Part shown: positions 7,308-7,974 of the stretch, piece after piece | Layout: every line of letters starts with the position of its first letter | Position numbering within the stretch: the first letter of the stretch is position 1 | Assembly: GCA_027347805.1 (NCBI GenBank) | Contig: DAIEQP010000120.1 | Location: forward strand, 1-7,974 | Direction: 5' to 3' | Origin: Ignavibacteria bacterium | GTDB lineage: Bacteria > Bacteroidota > Ignavibacteria > Ignavibacteriales > Melioribacteraceae | DNA: 7,974 nucleotides | The notes under the pieces: model-generated | What the model was told of the DNA's origin: nothing | The model's database searches: none | The model's input: the letters and a program-made list of their open reading frames with translations, nothing else | Position numbers and translations under genes: made by a program

Positions 7308-7316
7308 ATGGAGTAA
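7308..7316 (+). other. Second two-codon frame overlapping the receptor ribosome site
   Basis: ATG GAG TAA (7308-7316) is in frame with and 12 bases before ATG 7320. Its GGAG (7310-7313) is spaced 6 bases from ATG 7320 and so is the likely Shine-Dalgarno site of the receptor. The in-frame TAA also rules out any earlier start for the receptor. Confidence 0.45.
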
Positions 7317-7319
7317 CTA

Positions 7320-7974
7320 ATGACTAGAACACCTTACAAAATCAGAATGCTGGGCTTTATACTTCTGATATTTTTACTTGGCGTGAGTGCAGAAATTTTT
7401 GCTCAGGGTAAAATTGTCGGAAAAGTTATTGATTCAAAAAGCAAAGAGCCGCTATTCGGTGTTAGTGTTGTTATTAACGGTACCAGAATGGGTGCTGCGA
7501 CTGACCCCGAAGGTGATTTTATTATTGTTAATGTTCCAGTAGGAACATATGCAGTAAGTGCAAGCATGGTAGGCTCATCAAAAATTACCAAAACAAATGT
7601 TGTAGTTTCTTTAAACCAAATTTCCCGTGTTGATTTTGAACTGGAAGAATCGGCTCTGATGGGGCAGGATGTTATTGTAACTGCTAAAAGAGATATTCTT
7701 CATAAAGAAGTTTCAAGCAGTCAACTTGTAGTTGGTTCACAACAATTATCCGAAGCTGCCGGTGTGAGAACATTACAAGATTTTCTTAGCACTCAGGCCG
7801 GTATTACAAACGGAAATTATTTGAACATCCGAGATGGTCGTCCTTCAGAAACTGGAACGATGATTAATGGACTTACAATGGTTGATGCAAGAGTTGGTAA
7901 AGCTCAAGCATTTATTCCAACGAGTGCGGTTGAACAAGTTTCTCTGAAATCTGGTGGAATGACAGCGGAATATG
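7320..7974 (+). CDS. TonB-dependent receptor with carboxypeptidase-regulatory-like N-domain, 3' partial
   Basis: Start of an outer-membrane TonB-dependent transporter; 218 residues are visible before the window ends. Start ATG 7320 is fixed by an in-frame stop at 7314 and GGAG 6 bases upstream. Residues 1-28 form a signal peptide (hydrophobic 11-21, cleavage near FAQ). Residues about 31-107 are a CarboxypepD_reg-like beta-sandwich: GKVIDSKSKEPLFGVSVVI, GTRMGAATDPEGDF and VPVGTYAVSASMVG. QDVIVTAKR (116-124) resembles a TonB box, followed by a plug domain from about 126 with LQDFLSTQAGI (152-162), IRDGRPSETGTMINGL (170-185) and AVEQVSLKSGGMTAEY (203-218). The plug lacks the SusC-specific features I would expect, so it is better called a general receptor than a SusC. 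Substrate is unknown; adjacency to the pectin operon makes oligogalacturonide uptake possible, but the leader and terminator mark a separate transcription unit. Confidence 0.9.
   Translation, partial: MTRTPYKIRMLGFILLIFLLGVSAEIFAQGKIVGKVIDSKSKEPLFGVSVVINGTRMGAATDPEGDFIIVNVPVGTYAVSASMVGSSKITKTNVVVSLNQISRVDFELEESALMGQDVIVTAKRDILHKEVSSSQLVVGSQQLSEAAGVRTLQDFLSTQAGITNGNYLNIRDGRPSETGTMINGLTMVDARVGKAQAFIPTSAVEQVSLKSGGMTAEY

Noticed and set aside
7403..7591. 62-codon open frame on the - strand
   Set aside because: It is antisense to the carboxypeptidase-regulatory-like domain of the TonB-dependent receptor, which has clear homology features.
1..7974. Search for CRISPR arrays, tRNA/rRNA genes, transposases and attachment sites
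   Set aside because: No regularly spaced repeats, cloverleaf-like sequences, transposase motifs or terminal inverted repeats were seen.

Overview
The window is AT-rich bacterial DNA from what looks like a member of the Bacteroidota/Ignavibacteriota group. Supporting signs are a PorV/PorQ-type outer-membrane protein, a TonB-dependent receptor with an N-terminal carboxypeptidase-regulatory-like domain, A-rich start regions with few strong Shine-Dalgarno sites, and Bacteroidetes-style pectin enzymes. I lean towards an Ignavibacteria/Melioribacter-like lineage because the receptor is not of the classical SusC type and no SusD gene is present, but this is inference.

Positions 1-7051 hold five genes on the + strand, very tightly packed (gaps of 6, 29, 1 and 19 bases), which probably form one transcript. 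In order they are a PorV/PorQ-family outer-membrane beta-barrel protein (5' end outside the window), a GH105/GH88-type unsaturated rhamnogalacturonyl hydrolase, a PL10-like pectate lyase, a CE12 SGNH rhamnogalacturonan acetylesterase with an extra C-terminal domain of about 240 residues, and a GH28 polygalacturonase. The four enzymes carry N-terminal export signals and form a coherent pectin-degrading set: the esterase removes acetyl groups, the lyase and GH28 cut the galacturonan backbone, and GH105 removes the unsaturated uronic acid that lyases leave at chain ends.

Positions 7052-7319 form the only real intergenic region. It holds a 10-bp perfect inverted repeat followed by a T-run (probable terminator of the pectin operon, or an operator), a tandem 12-bp direct repeat, a TATAAT -10-like box, and a leader of about 110 bases containing two two-codon open frames and a small hairpin that exposes AGGAGG in its loop. 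A new transcription unit then begins at 7320 with a TonB-dependent receptor that runs off the right edge.

The most interesting idea is that the PorV-like barrel, not a SusC/SusD pair, is the outer-membrane partner of this pectin locus. The unusual leader of the downstream receptor and the esterase's C-terminal fusion are the other points worth checking.
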